Assembly (NCBI GenBank): GCA_013396635.1
Contig: WBMW01001305.1
Coordinates: 47,187 to 111,186 of the forward strand
Source: Penelope pileata
Taxonomy: Eukaryota; Chordata; Aves; Galliformes; Cracidae
Length of the DNA: 64,000 nt
Direction: 5' to 3'
Position numbers and translations under genes: made by a program. The notes under the pieces are model-generated. The model ran no database searches. It was not told the origin of the DNA and saw only the letters and a program-made list of their open reading frames with translations. This document shows positions 36,894 through 49,100 of this stretch, piece by piece (the first letter of the stretch is position 1; the number at the start of each line of letters is the position of its first letter).

Positions 36894-39596
36894 TAAGAGA
36901 AGAATGTTAATTCTGAAGTTATGTTATTGTTGCAGTGATCTGTAGTTGACCTGTTTAGGATCCAAGAATAACTTATGCCTTTTTTTTTAAAGGCAATTCC
37001 ACAGCTATGATGCTGTAACTCTCTAAATCACTACATTTTTTTTTAAGTTACAGTACTGCAGTACAGCTCTGTAATTTGATTTTAGATGAATCTCATAAAA
37101 ATGGGTTGTCATTTATCGGCATGTTGCAAACCTCAAAATGTATCCCTCCAGTCCTACACAGGAATTTGATTTACATGTTGCCCAGCTCCTTGGAAACAGG
37201 TAACTAAACCCATACCCTTCTGTGTAACAAGACTCAATCAGTTATAGTTATGAAGCCGGTTAACCATTCCCTTAAGAGAAGGCACCAAATTGCTAGATGA
37301 AATGCATGCTACCTTAGATTGACAACTTTCTCCTTAATGAAACCATCGTTCTTGGCAGATCGCTTTGAATCCATTTCAGTTCCCAAAGCCTTTCAAGCAG
37401 TGCATTTATACCTTATGGTGAAATTTTGCCAGGGGAATGCTTTTCTTGTATTTGTGACATGCTGATGAGAATAAGCATCGCATTCTCATCACACTGTGCC
37501 ATTCCTATGGAAAAACTGTCTCCTCAGCAGTATTAGTTTGTTTTTTTTTTTTTCACCACTGAGATGAATGTAGCCTTCTGTAAAATGAAAAACCTGAACT
37601 AATAAGTATTTTGTATGATGGAAAAGATGTGTGGAGATCCGAGAATCTCTACATTGTGACAATAAGCAATTCTTTCCATTTTTATTATTTTTACCTGCTT
37701 TTGTAGGTGGTAAGTTTACTTTTTAGCTTCAGCATAATATAGGCCAGTAAATGAGAATTTATTTTTTTATGTGAGTTTGAGAGGCAAGGTAGTGTCCTTG
37801 AACTTCCAGTCTCTGTTGGAAGGACTTCAAACATAGAGTCTGGGACAGTATAGCTCTATGACTTACTCATTCTGACCAAATTAGTCGTCTGGTAATGATA
37901 TCTTCACTGTAACTGTGGGACAAAATGTGTGTTTTGTTCACTCTTCCTCTTGTGTTCAGTATTTTCTTCTGCAGCAGAGGGTGGTGGCTCTGTTTAGGAG
38001 TGACATCTGGGCAGCACTGAAAAGAAAATGACTGAGAACTGGACTCTTGGCTCTGAAAACAACTAGTGCAGTTCAGAGCTGAGCTGCTGGAGTCAAGAGT
38101 CATTTGTATTGGAAGAAGTTGTCCCCCTGCCCTACCCCCATCGCAAAGCCTTTCTGAACGCTAAGTGAAGGTGCTGACCTCGAAGCAGCAGAGATGAAAG
38201 CATTCTCACTTCCTCTGTCCAATGTAATCTGTTTCTGGGGGTGCAGTGTGGAAGGCTGCAGTGATGTGTCCTGTGGGAAAGATGACACAGCAGCGCTTGA
38301 TTCCTCTGACACAGTCACTCTAGTTCAGCGCAGTGCTTTGGGTGAAGATTACCTCTGGGACACATCTTGTCTCCTGTGTTGAAGTGCACTCCCAGGATGG
38401 TTAGTCTTGTGTAGGGCCTTGTGTAATGAGCAACTAACCTATCCATCAGCTCAGTGCTAGTCACTTCTGTGGCTTCAACCTTCTGTCTTGATCCATTGAT
38501 GTGGAAGAGTGACATGAAGACTGAATCTTTTCTGGTTTCCGTGAAAGTTTGTGTGTTCTTTCTCCTTCCCTTTCTAAAGTTTAGAGAGATTTCAGGCAAG
38601 TCAATTTTTTTCCAAGGTGACTCAACAGCAGCTTGTTAGGTTACATTCTACCTTAGTATGTGCAATGGGCGGTGGACCGTGAGTTTGGGTAGTGTCATGG
38701 CATCTACGCTAGGCTGGTGTAGGGCTGGGGCGTGCTAGCTCTGTTTTGTCACCAGTAACGCTTACTCCAGAGTGGTACGTGGCTCTTCTCAACTCCTTGT
38801 CTTCTAGAGTCTCAGGCAGCTGGCTGTGAAACAACCTGCTCATCTGATTGTAGCTAATGTTTCCTGTATGTGATAGTATGAGGCCCTTGGCATTGTACTG
38901 TTCCCTTTTCAGAATAAGAATTGTCCTGGCATTTCACTTGCTCCGAAGGTGGATTTCTCAGAAGAATGATACTTGATGCAGAAGAGATCTTTGAGAGACC
39001 TCGTTAGTCCTGTGTACCTGCAGTGTATTCAAGGATTTCCTGGTGGAACAGCCTGAGTATTAAGTGAGCCCTTTGATAGAGTATTTTATTTCTTTTTAGC
39101 ACAGGTTTAGTATGAGTGTGTGTAAGCAAAATCCAGTTGTAAATGCAAAGACTGCATCTTTTCAGAGTTACACTGGCTCTTCTCTTTTGATCTGAGGCCT
39201 CGTGACAAACATCGAGATCTTGTCCCAGGCAGAAGGGAGGACTTGCTTGGAGTCATCATGAAAACAGCAGAACATCTTGCAGTGGCCCAGGGCTGCATTC
39301 TGTCCCCAAAAGCACACGCAAGGGACTCTTACTGGTTAAGGAGCTCCACTGGGCTCAGGTGGAGTTTACCTGTGGAGTGGTCTGTCCTCTGCGAGAATGA
39401 CCAAAACCAAATTAATCACTCACTGCTAGGAGGCCAGACTACTCGTTATCCACAGCACTTAATGTACCATAATGTATGTATTTCTAATCTGCTTTGTTTC
39501 AACTGTATTTTATAAAATTGATGTACTAAACTATTTGAGAGTAACTCCCTTGGCTACTTGGAGAATCAAAATGTAATGTATATAGATAAAAATACA

Positions 39597-39602
39597 AATA
39601 AA
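39597..39602 (+). promoter_or_regulatory. PIKFYVE: Poly(A) signal AATAAA, likely PIKFYVE
   Basis: A canonical AATAAA lies in an A-rich context. It is followed within 20-60 nt by G/T-containing sequence (GGGTCC, TGTGGCGG, TGGTTTGTCT), fitting cleavage around 39615-39625. This is the best candidate for the distal end of PIKFYVE. Confidence 0.65.
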
Positions 39603-39624
39603 GTGACTAAAATATACTTGGGTC

Positions 39625-42030
39625 CATTCCATGTGGCGGAGTGGTTTGTCTCTTACAGCATCCCTCTCTCCTGATCACAGGTCAAGCCCTGTGCTTGCTC
39701 TGCATCAGCTGCTCTGCTGGAGGTTGCCAGCTTTGTGTGCCATCTCTGCCTTGCAGCTTGACTGTTCTGGTGAAGCACGATCTCTGGGCAGCTCTCCAGG
39801 TCAGTGTTTATAGAATGTGCAAATAACCTGTCATGAACTTCTCCAACCTTCCCAGCTGCTTCTCAACACGGTGCTGTGTGAGACAGAGCCGGTTTTGTCC
39901 AGCAGGTGGTGGTGTTTCAGTGGCCCAGTTCTTCCAAGGTGCAGAACATTCTTCAGAAAAGATCTCCAGGTATTTCTGTCGTTTTCTCTTAAGTAGATAA
40001 GATTAGAATGATAAATAATAATCCAAGGAGGTTTGGAAGTTAATGACTTGTCTTAATTGCTTCGTATTGCTAGTATACAGTAACTTCCTTTCTTAAAGCT
40101 AAAAATGTGTAATCGGTCTGGGAAGGGGACTTGTTGATTCCTAGACTGTATTAAACTCAAAATCTATAATTTAAGGATTTTACCTGCATTGTGTGTCATC
40201 CCCACTTCTGCCAGGTGAGTCTGGGTTTTGTCTGTTGCTATATGAAACTACATCAGAAGCTGTCCCAGTGCAGGGATGTCCATCAGTGTAAAGATTTGGT
40301 AAAGAAAACTGAGTTAGACGTGTAAGAAATGCATCTTGTCTAGTTAGACTTGTGAAACAGATGCAGTTTGTATTTGAAGAGATGCACTGTATTTATTATG
40401 TAGTGTTCCACAGCTTCTCTCCTGGGAGAAACTAGCAGTGGTGGAGCAGGTCCTTTGCCTTGTGTGGGAACATAACACGCTGCTTAGTTTGCTCATTAAG
40501 AGGCAAGGTCCTAAGGAAAACATACTGCATCAGCATCGTTCTCTGTGGTGTTAGGAAAATCACCAGTAGTTTCCTGGTGACTCAAATGGTGCCGAGGTGT
40601 TGCTCGTGTGCCTTCCAGTGTTATTCCCAGAGGTGTTTGTTTACATGTGCGCAGTGTTTTGGTTTTTATTGATCATGTATTTACCTGAGAAATTAATGGC
40701 CCTGAGATGGAGATTATGGAAGTGGCTATAGAAGTGATTAACCCTTATGTGTCTTGTAAAAGATTGGCTTTTGTTTTTGTCTTCTAGTAACAGTAGAAGC
40801 TAAGGGAGCCAAACATACCTAGGGAAATTTGTTGCTTTAGTATAAGGTGTGATAGCTAATCAGTTCAGTCACACTGAACAGCCCTAGAAATCCTTTAATT
40901 AAAGCAAAATGAGATGCCAAAGTGAGGTTTAAAAGTTGTTAGGTTCTATATGGACTATGCCCGCTGTTGTGCAGCTTACACATACTGAGTTTTGTGTTGT
41001 GCTTTCTTTGTGTGTAGTTAAATGAGAGGGAAAATATACAAGGTTTGCTGCTGTAGTTTGAGAAATTTGGCAAGGCTGCCAATGTTTACTTGATATCCTG
41101 GCAAGTCCTAAGCAGGACGGGTCTTGGAGAGTGTTTACATCCTAACATTTTGCAGCGTTCCCTCAAAACCCACAGGCTGCCACACTGCTCCACCCAGTGG
41201 AACAGCCACAGTAGACAGTGATGCTATGAAAGAAGTGAAGAGTAAGGAATAATAAATGTTACCTGCAGGTAGCTACCGGGATAAATAGAATGGTCTTCAT
41301 CGTATGACAAGGAAAATGGGAACTTAGTGTCAGTTTCTGTAGGAGGAAAGTTTAAATCAGCAGCCAAAGGAAGGAATGTCATCCAGATGGACCTGGACAG
41401 GCTAGGAAAGTGGGCTCATGAGAACCTAATGAGGTTCAACAAGGCCAAGTGCAAGGTATTGCACCTGGGTCAGGGCAATCCCAGATGTGTACAGGCAGGG
41501 AGAAGAACTCCCTAAGTTGTTAATACAATTCTTTATTTCATTTTGAGAAGAGCTTTTTTATAATTTGTGAAGAATGAGGCAATGCTAATGTTTCCACGAT
41601 TCTAACAGCAGAAGCAGGAGTTTAACTGTGATCTTCTTCAAGAAGGGAAGCAGGAGCTAGGAACTGAAGTTAAAATTAAACATACGTGCTGACCAAAGCA
41701 ATAGGTTTGTATTGAAATCATAAATATAAATTTTTCCTTTTTTGACTGTGATGGAGTTCAAGATTTGATTTAGATGTGAGAAGGCCAACTTAATTAAAAA
41801 GATAGAATAGCTTCTGTTCTTTCTGATTAATATACTCTAAAATCCCCAAGGAATATAGGCAACCCTGCATAGGAAGCATTTGAATACCTCAGCATAACTA
41901 GAATCTTCTCCTTCTTTTTCTTGCTGCTGCCTTCATGAAATAAATTTGTGGATAAGTGTATTTACATATTTATGATGTTCACACTACTGTGCCTAGTCAG
42001 CCCATCTCTAAATACATAGCAGGGAGACAA
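39625..42030. other. Intergenic interval between convergent genes
   Basis: I see no supported gene. The interval holds a CR1 fragment (41372-41505) and AT-rich sequence towards the right. Short open frames at 39631-39826 and 40460-40672 show no recognisable protein. Confidence 0.65.
41372..41505 (+). mobile_element. CR1 LINE fragment (ORF2 C-terminal)
   Basis: The + strand reads VIQMDLDRLGKWAHENLMRF and then NKAKCKVLHLGQGNPR, the characteristic CR1 ORF2 C-terminal segment. Both ends are truncated. Confidence 0.85.
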
Positions 42031-42034
42031 GTCT

Positions 42035-43094
42035 GACAATCTGAGCAGCATTTTATTGAGAAAAATGAAGTATTTCAATGTATAACTCCTACTGTCTTCA
42101 GTATTTTTTGTCAATTGAGAAGCTATGAAAAATAATACTCTAAAGGATGGGATTTACATGAAGATATGAGGAGACATTACAGTGTTCAGTATTAAATTAA
42201 AAAAGGCACTTGCTTTCCTGTTTGCCAAGAGTATTTAAAACAAACAAAAAGACCAAACAAACATGTTTGCAGAGAGAGGAAAAGTGGCAATACCAAAAGT
42301 TAAATATATCTACAGAATACATTCATATTTAAAAAGACAACAGTAATATTTTGACCTAATAACTTAAACAGATGCTTCTATAGCATAGTTCAAATTCTGA
42401 AAGTCAATGAAACACAAAGTCCTTGATTTATTTTTTGATTATTCAAAAAAAAAAAAAACCACCAACCTCAAAGCCAAACAACCCATGAAGCTCTTCAAAG
42501 TTATATTCATCCTGCTGACACCACCCCCAGTGCCACAACATAGTGATCTGCTTAAGGGCAGGCACAGTGTATTTCAATGAACCTGTCCTGCTACCAGTTC
42601 TTGACTTTATATTCTTAGCAATTGACCTGTCAGTAACACAAACCCAAAGCAGAGTAGTTGTCTTTCAACTAGACAGCCCCTCATTGTGTTTCTGCGTTGG
42701 AGAGTGGTTTGAGTGCATGTTCAGCCGCAGGCTGAGTGCCACATTCAGAAGTGTTTTGAAAGAGACGGAAAATAAGGAAATAGTGGATGAGTAGGCAAAA
42801 GTGATACAGTCCATGTTTCTGGTCAACTCCAATGTTTGAGTAGGAAGAAGGTAGCCGGTATATCGAAGAGGGACATGTGCAGTTTGTCTGCAGGAACGTT
42901 GCATGCCTCCTCCAACACCCAAACGCTTTCATCTCCCCCCAGTTTAACAGAATTCATACAGAGTCACATGTGCCCATGAACTCAAAGTAGTTTTCATCTG
43001 CCCTGTCATGAACATAACTGGCTTTATTTCCTTATGGTGTCTTCTATATTCACAGCTTTGGAGTATTTTGATCCTTACTCATCTCCAGTACCAG
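42035..43094 (-). other. DNAJC10: DNAJC10 3' untranslated region (probable)
   Basis: The region follows the TAA at 43097-43095. A reverse-strand AATAAA at 42057-42052, followed by T/G-rich sequence, is the preferred end, giving about 1 kb of UTR. Other reverse AATAAA hexamers lie at 43028-43023, 42432-42427 and 41537-41532, so shorter or longer forms are possible. Confidence 0.55.
42052..42057 (-). promoter_or_regulatory. DNAJC10: Poly(A) signal AATAAA, candidate DNAJC10
   Basis: This reverse-strand AATAAA is followed by a TTGTCAGACTTGTCT-type downstream element. It was chosen over three other hexamers by context only. Confidence 0.45.
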
Positions 43095-43106
43095 TTAGAG
43101 CTCATC
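43095..43106 (-). other. DNAJC10: DNAJC10 last coding exon: DEL plus stop
   Basis: The acceptor CACTAG is followed by GATGAGCTCTAA. The Lys of KDEL comes from the previous exon (AAG ending at 43697), so this exon adds only Asp-Glu-Leu and the stop. The ER-retrieval signal therefore depends on splicing of the last intron (43107-43696). Confidence 0.93.
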
Positions 43107-46100
43107 CTAGTGACAAGAAAAGAAACAATTATGTTAGCAGAATAAATAAATCTCCTGGATTTGATTTTACTTCCATTGTTCTTCTTCGTTTTTAAATTGC
43201 AAATTCATTTAAATTTCAAAACCAAATTCTTTGATTTTAAGTTTCTCTATTCTGAGATCATAAGTTAACTCATCTCAGCTAGACAAATATTTAGCATAAT
43301 ACCCAACTGTTCAGAATTATCTTTTGTGCTAAGATGTCAATCCCAGTCTTGAACTCAGCCTTGAATTTTGTTGCCTGCTTGCTGAATCTAGTCTAAGGAT
43401 TCCAGTTAAGGATACAATGCATCTCAACAATCTTTCTTTAATGCACCTCTCCCACGGGTACATTCATGTTCCATGGACACCTATGAATCCTGCCAAGTCT
43501 TGACAGAACTGATGTAAGAGAACACTGCAGTACCTGAATTGGAATAGGTAACAGTAATGAAGACAGGAAATGAAACGTGCCTGGTGCCATCTGAAGATAC
43601 GACATTGAATACTTCATGGACAAAGAGCAAATAGTAACGAGGTCTATTCTTTAAAATAAGGTCTCTTGCAAAAGGCACCAGAAGAAGAATTCTTACCTTA
43701 TTTCTAGATTTTTTTCTTTTTCCTTTACTTTGAATTGCTTCTAATTTTTCGTTCAAAATGTCAGCAATACCCTTTGCATCTCTGCTGTCTATATATTCGC
43801 CAAGAACATTTTTCTTTAAAAAAAAAAAAAAGTTTTTTAATACATCAGGCAGGCTCTATACTGAATAGAAAATCTGCTTGCTTCTAGATAAAATTCCAGA
43901 GGAATGCAAGGAGGCAGACAGTTGCTCTTACAGGTTGATTTATGATTCAGATATCCTTTTATCTCTATTTCAACAGTGCTAATTCTTTCTACAGAAAGAA
44001 GTGCTTTTAGATGCTAGTTTTAAGAACTGTACAAACTTTCTCTTAGTCATTCAAGTTAAGGAAATCTGAAATGGTAACAATTTTCTCACGTTCAGTCAGC
44101 TAGGTATTTAATGATGGCAATCATTAAGAAGTTTGAAACTTTTGACAGATTTCTTGAAATTTAGTAGTAGTCAACTGCTTTTACAAGAATAAAAGCAGTT
44201 CCCTAGAACTGTCTGGACACTTCAGGTTTTTTTAATTTAATATTACTAATGTGTTAATAGGTGTTGGTCTTGGTCCTCTATAATTGAAGCAGTTTGTAAA
44301 GGTTTAAGATAGAATACAACTAAATATTTTGTATCAATTTTCTATTTTAAAATATTATCTAAGTCAAAATTATAATGAAATACTAATGATACAGTGAAAG
44401 TGTATTTCTCCTTAGCCACAATGATGATGTCCATATTTCATTTTGAGAGAGACTTTGCCAGCTTTGGTAGCTAGCAGTGGAAGTCATTTAAAAGACATTT
44501 TGTCACTTGAGACTCCTGCTGAATTAAACCCCAGTTGTGGTTAAGTCTACATCTTAGTTGCTGTTTGATTAATTTACAACTTATTTTTCAGTAACATTAC
44601 TGTATAATTTTCTTACTGCTTTAGGTATTACTGAAATCAATTACAATTGCATTTCTTGAGTATCTGCACAGCAGCGTACACAAAAGGAGACACTTTACCT
44701 TAGTTCCTTGGTAGGGGTAAAACTTAACAGTAGGGTAGGCTCTGATATCAGCACTTTGACAGGTCTGACCATATGCCTGACAGTCTACTTTTCCAGCTTT
44801 TACTTTTCCTTTAATGGTCTAAAAAGAAACATTAAAAACAAACTTAAGTTTCCATGTCCAATTGTAAGCAAATAACTTGAATAAGCCAGCAGTGCAGCTA
44901 AAAATAAGCAAAACAGGTTGCTCAAATCTTTTAAATAACTCAGTCATTTGCTTCACTCTCAGCACCCCACAACCTTGTATCAGTAGTTCTCACGTGTTCA
45001 GCAGAGCACGTGTACTTGAATTCAGAGCAAAGCACACCACAGCTCCAAAAGGTGCCTCACCAGAGACTGAAGCTTGTCTCACAGGAGGGCCTGTGTGTGC
45101 ACGTGTCTGCACAAGGGGCAACACCCACTGGCAAGTGGGACCCGAAAGGGCAGACTTAACTGAGATATGAGAGATGTTATCATTATTCTGAAAATATGAT
45201 TAGTGAGGTTTTGAAGATGATGTAAAATTACAGCAGACTAGTATGAAAATAGGGAACACCTGACTAAAATACCCTGAGGATGAAATGCTGCAATACATTT
45301 CTCCCTGTATATAAAGGACAATGACTGCCTGCCTCAAAGATACTCAGGGTGAATTAATGTTTATACCTCAGACTTAAAAACCACAGTGAAATGTGTAACA
45401 GACAGACATGAACAGTTAGCCATTTAAAAGCAGAAATATTATAGCTCTTCTCTCCTACAGCTAGAAAGGGGTGTGTGATTTGTGGATGATCGCTAAGAAA
45501 GTTTGTTGGTGAGTGATCCTGAGTGTTATGAACACTGCTGGTGTAAGAAAGCAATCCTCTAGAACAGGTAGAAACCTACCCTTGCCAGGATCTCAAATTC
45601 AGGAGCAAAGTTTTGGCAAGGTCCACACCAGGGAGCATAAAAATCAATGACCCAGTGATCTTTCCCATTCAGAACTTTTTCTGTAAAACTCTGAGGAGTC
45701 AGGTCTACAGCCACTTGTGGTAAATATCTGAGGAAAGGAAGAGTGAGTAACAGTTATCATCATCCATTCAATGCCTCAAGCATATGCAAGTTCCACTTAA
45801 GTGCAAGAATATTTTCTGGAATTAAGGTAGAATATTAGTGGTTGGGAAATCCCTACTTGACATTTTGTACTATTAAGGAATCACTGTTTAGAAGTGGTAG
45901 ACAAAATAATACAGTCTTCAGGAAGAAGGTGTACAGAGTAATAGTATTTCTCCATGCTTTTAAAAGCTTGATTTAAAAGATGTGGAAACATTTGACATTA
46001 TAAATTAAATATTACATATACATCAGCATTTCTAATTCTTGATTTACACTCAATTTGGAGATAAAATTCTCTTAGCAAAAAAAAAAAAAAACCTACACAA

Positions 46101-49100
46101 CTTGTTTAAAGTTTAAAGCTGCAACTTACCCTAATGCCCAGCCTCTCAGTGAATATGAGTCTCTGTGCCATCCATTGTAGCTACTATGAAAAGGAAGCAA
46201 AAAAAATCCAGTCACACTGTGGTTTTAATTGTGCTTAGAAAAAAGATGTGTACAGTGGAGGTGATGAAGTAATGAACATAAAAGCATGCATACATTTCAG
46301 AATATATTATTTGCTTTCAAGTCTGAATAAAGGTCTTGTTCAAATATGCAGAATTAAGGGCTAGAAGAAAGGAAGAAAATTATGTCGAGAGTAAGGAACT
46401 CGATGGGGGCACAGGAGCTTTGTTAGCTGGAAGTAGCTGGAATTAACTTTAGTAAAAACTCCAGATAGACCTGTAGACATTAGGAAACATAAGAATTAAA
46501 TTGAAATATCTTAATAGATTTTCTAATTGATGCTCCTTCATTAGTGAAGCTATTACTGTTCATATGTCTCAATTTGACAGTAGAAAAGTAAGGCAAACTA
46601 GTGACTTTGACACAGATTTATTGTATAGACTCTCAGAGCATCGTTTAGTTTGAAATTCCAGAGAAAGATTCATGTCTACTAATTTACAGCTTCATTAAAT
46701 TATTTTTCAATATAGAGGTACCTGGTAAAAATCTGACCTGATTGTTTTAGGTAAATTATATTTTAAAAGACAAATATCCATATTTTTGCAGGAAAAAAAG
46801 TAACACGCTATTAGGAGTTTCATAAGTCATATCTACCAACTTAGTTCCCCCCCCCCCAAAAAAAAAATACCCTGCTTTTAGGAGAAACTTTAAATAAAAG
46901 CAAGCAAGCAAGCGATCATAACTACTAAGGCCTTCTATTAAGTACTACTGTGCATTACAATTTGTCTGCCAGCATTTAACCAGCTTTCCAATTTGTACAA
47001 GAATGGAGACAGACACCTGGTATTTCAGACCATTATCTAAATTTGTATGTGCCTCCCGAAATCCCACAGTACTGTGAAGTAAAGGGGACAGGCTGTTTGG
47101 CTAAATTTAATTTCCCATAGAATTTTTGTTGTTAGTGACTAATGCTTCCATAATAGTGATGCGATGAATGGGATGACTGAATGAACAAAGAATTTTCACA
47201 GTGATGCTAAGAGCCTAGCGCCAGGGAGGATGGTCAGACAGCAAAGAATTAAGCTTAATAATATTTTTATATTGTGTGATTTAGATCATGGACTTCAACA
47301 GGCTACTAACCTTAGAAAACTGGCAGTCAATAAGCAACAAGTGAAAAATCAATGTTCTTGAGACATTTTTCAGTTCAACTTACTGAAATGCAACAGTAAA
47401 TTGAAATGGCATGTGGTTGAAGTCAATAATGCCTAGGACAATGGCATTATAGAAGCACATTTTAGTAGCTTTGAACCTTTTCCATACAACAGAGCATGTA
47501 AATTCACTGTGTGACATCATCGATCATTTTCTGAACTGAAGTAAACTACTTACTAATATTGATGAGCTGTGCTTGATTTTTGAGGAAAGAGTCTTATTTC
47601 AGGATATCCCCGAACGCTTTCTTGGTGACAGAAAGAATAAAATTTTTGACAGTCCACACTGCCTACATTGATTAATCCATTTAACATCTAAAAAAAAAAA
47701 ACAACTAATCAGTAATACTGCAATTTTAGAATTGAAGTCTTAATCACTTGGATACTGAGCTGGGGCAAAAAAACCAAATCAGGATTATCACAAGGTTTTC
47801 TTCTTTCATGCAAGTGGATCAGCGGTGCATTCCTCGCACCCACATAACATTTTAGTATGAACTATATGGACATGGCTCATGAGGCACCGATCTTAGCTTT
47901 AAAGGAACATGCAAGTGTGGTTATTTGGTATGGCTGCTTTGTTTTGTATCTCAGGCTTAGCAGTTATGACAGATCCTGGTACATTGTAGATGTGCTTTCT
48001 ACACAGTTTGCATGTGGCTTGAACATGCTGAATTTCTTGCAAAGACCCAAACCACCCAGCACAGGCAAGGAAACTGATAATTATTGAGTGTGTATTCTGG
48101 TAGTGCTTTACAGTCGTTTGACCAGAATATAGAATTCTGGGTACCACTCTTAGTCCAGGCTAGTTCTAGGTGTCTGAAAGCCACAGACTCTTTTCCAAAT
48201 CCCTTGTGTTTTACCTGAAGTTTCTCATTCAGATTCCCAAAATATGCCCAGGAAAACCCAGGTGATTGTCAGTGATGGTAATACTATTTTTGCAAATAAG
48301 AGAATACTGTAATGACCTTGCAAAAGAAAAATATCCTTTACAGTCACACTACTTGTGTACTGAAGTATGTGGGTTTCAGTTAACTGACAATCACCCTTAA
48401 AGCATATGGAATTTAACACTTATCTACTTTCAGTGAAGTAAACAAGATCTCTGAGGGGAAAAAAAAAAAAATCTTTCAAGGAAAAGAATTAACTCCACAG
48501 AACAGAAAAGCAGAAAAACATCTGAATGTCAATTACCCTGGCCATTTTTTTCCATTCTGGCATTAAAGCTTGACAAGGTCCACACCATGGAGCGTAGAAA
48601 TCCACCATCCAGACTTCCTCTCTTTTTCTTCTCTCAACTAATTCAACAAATGTCTCTGGTGTTAGGGAGATCACTGATGGATTCCTGAGATCCTAAGGCA
48701 AAGGCAGTTTATGGATACGTACTTTGCAATAAGAAGTTACCCTGTACCTGCTGTCATCACATACAAACGGACTGCATTAAATTCTGAGAATGTCCCTCTT
48801 TTACTGAAGTTTGCTTGCTGTTGTGGTAGGGAAGACTCCACACCACTGAAAGGCGTGCAAACATCAAAAGTCATATGCCTGATTTGCTGGCAAGAACTGT
48901 TTAGATGCTTAATAAGAAAAAAAACACAAGCAGACTGCAAATGGGAGGTCTCTTCTCCCTCTTCTCCATCAAGGAGGCAAAAGGCAAGAAACTTGGCAAG
49001 AACAGGGATTACGAGACTCAGACATGCTATTTAGACTGGGATGCAGAGCAGTGCACGTGGTCCCCCAAGTGCCTTAGTATCAGCTGGAAAAGGCTGACCT

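Larger units (their letters stand above)
36449..39620 (+). other. PIKFYVE: PIKFYVE 3' untranslated region
   Basis: About 3.1 kb without coding signal follows the TAA and ends near the AATAAA at 39597-39602. It holds a G-quadruplex motif at 36879-36893, several poly(T) runs and AT-rich stretches. I recognised no intervening gene. The exact cleavage site is inferred from the poly(A) signal, and earlier alternative sites are possible. Confidence 0.7.
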
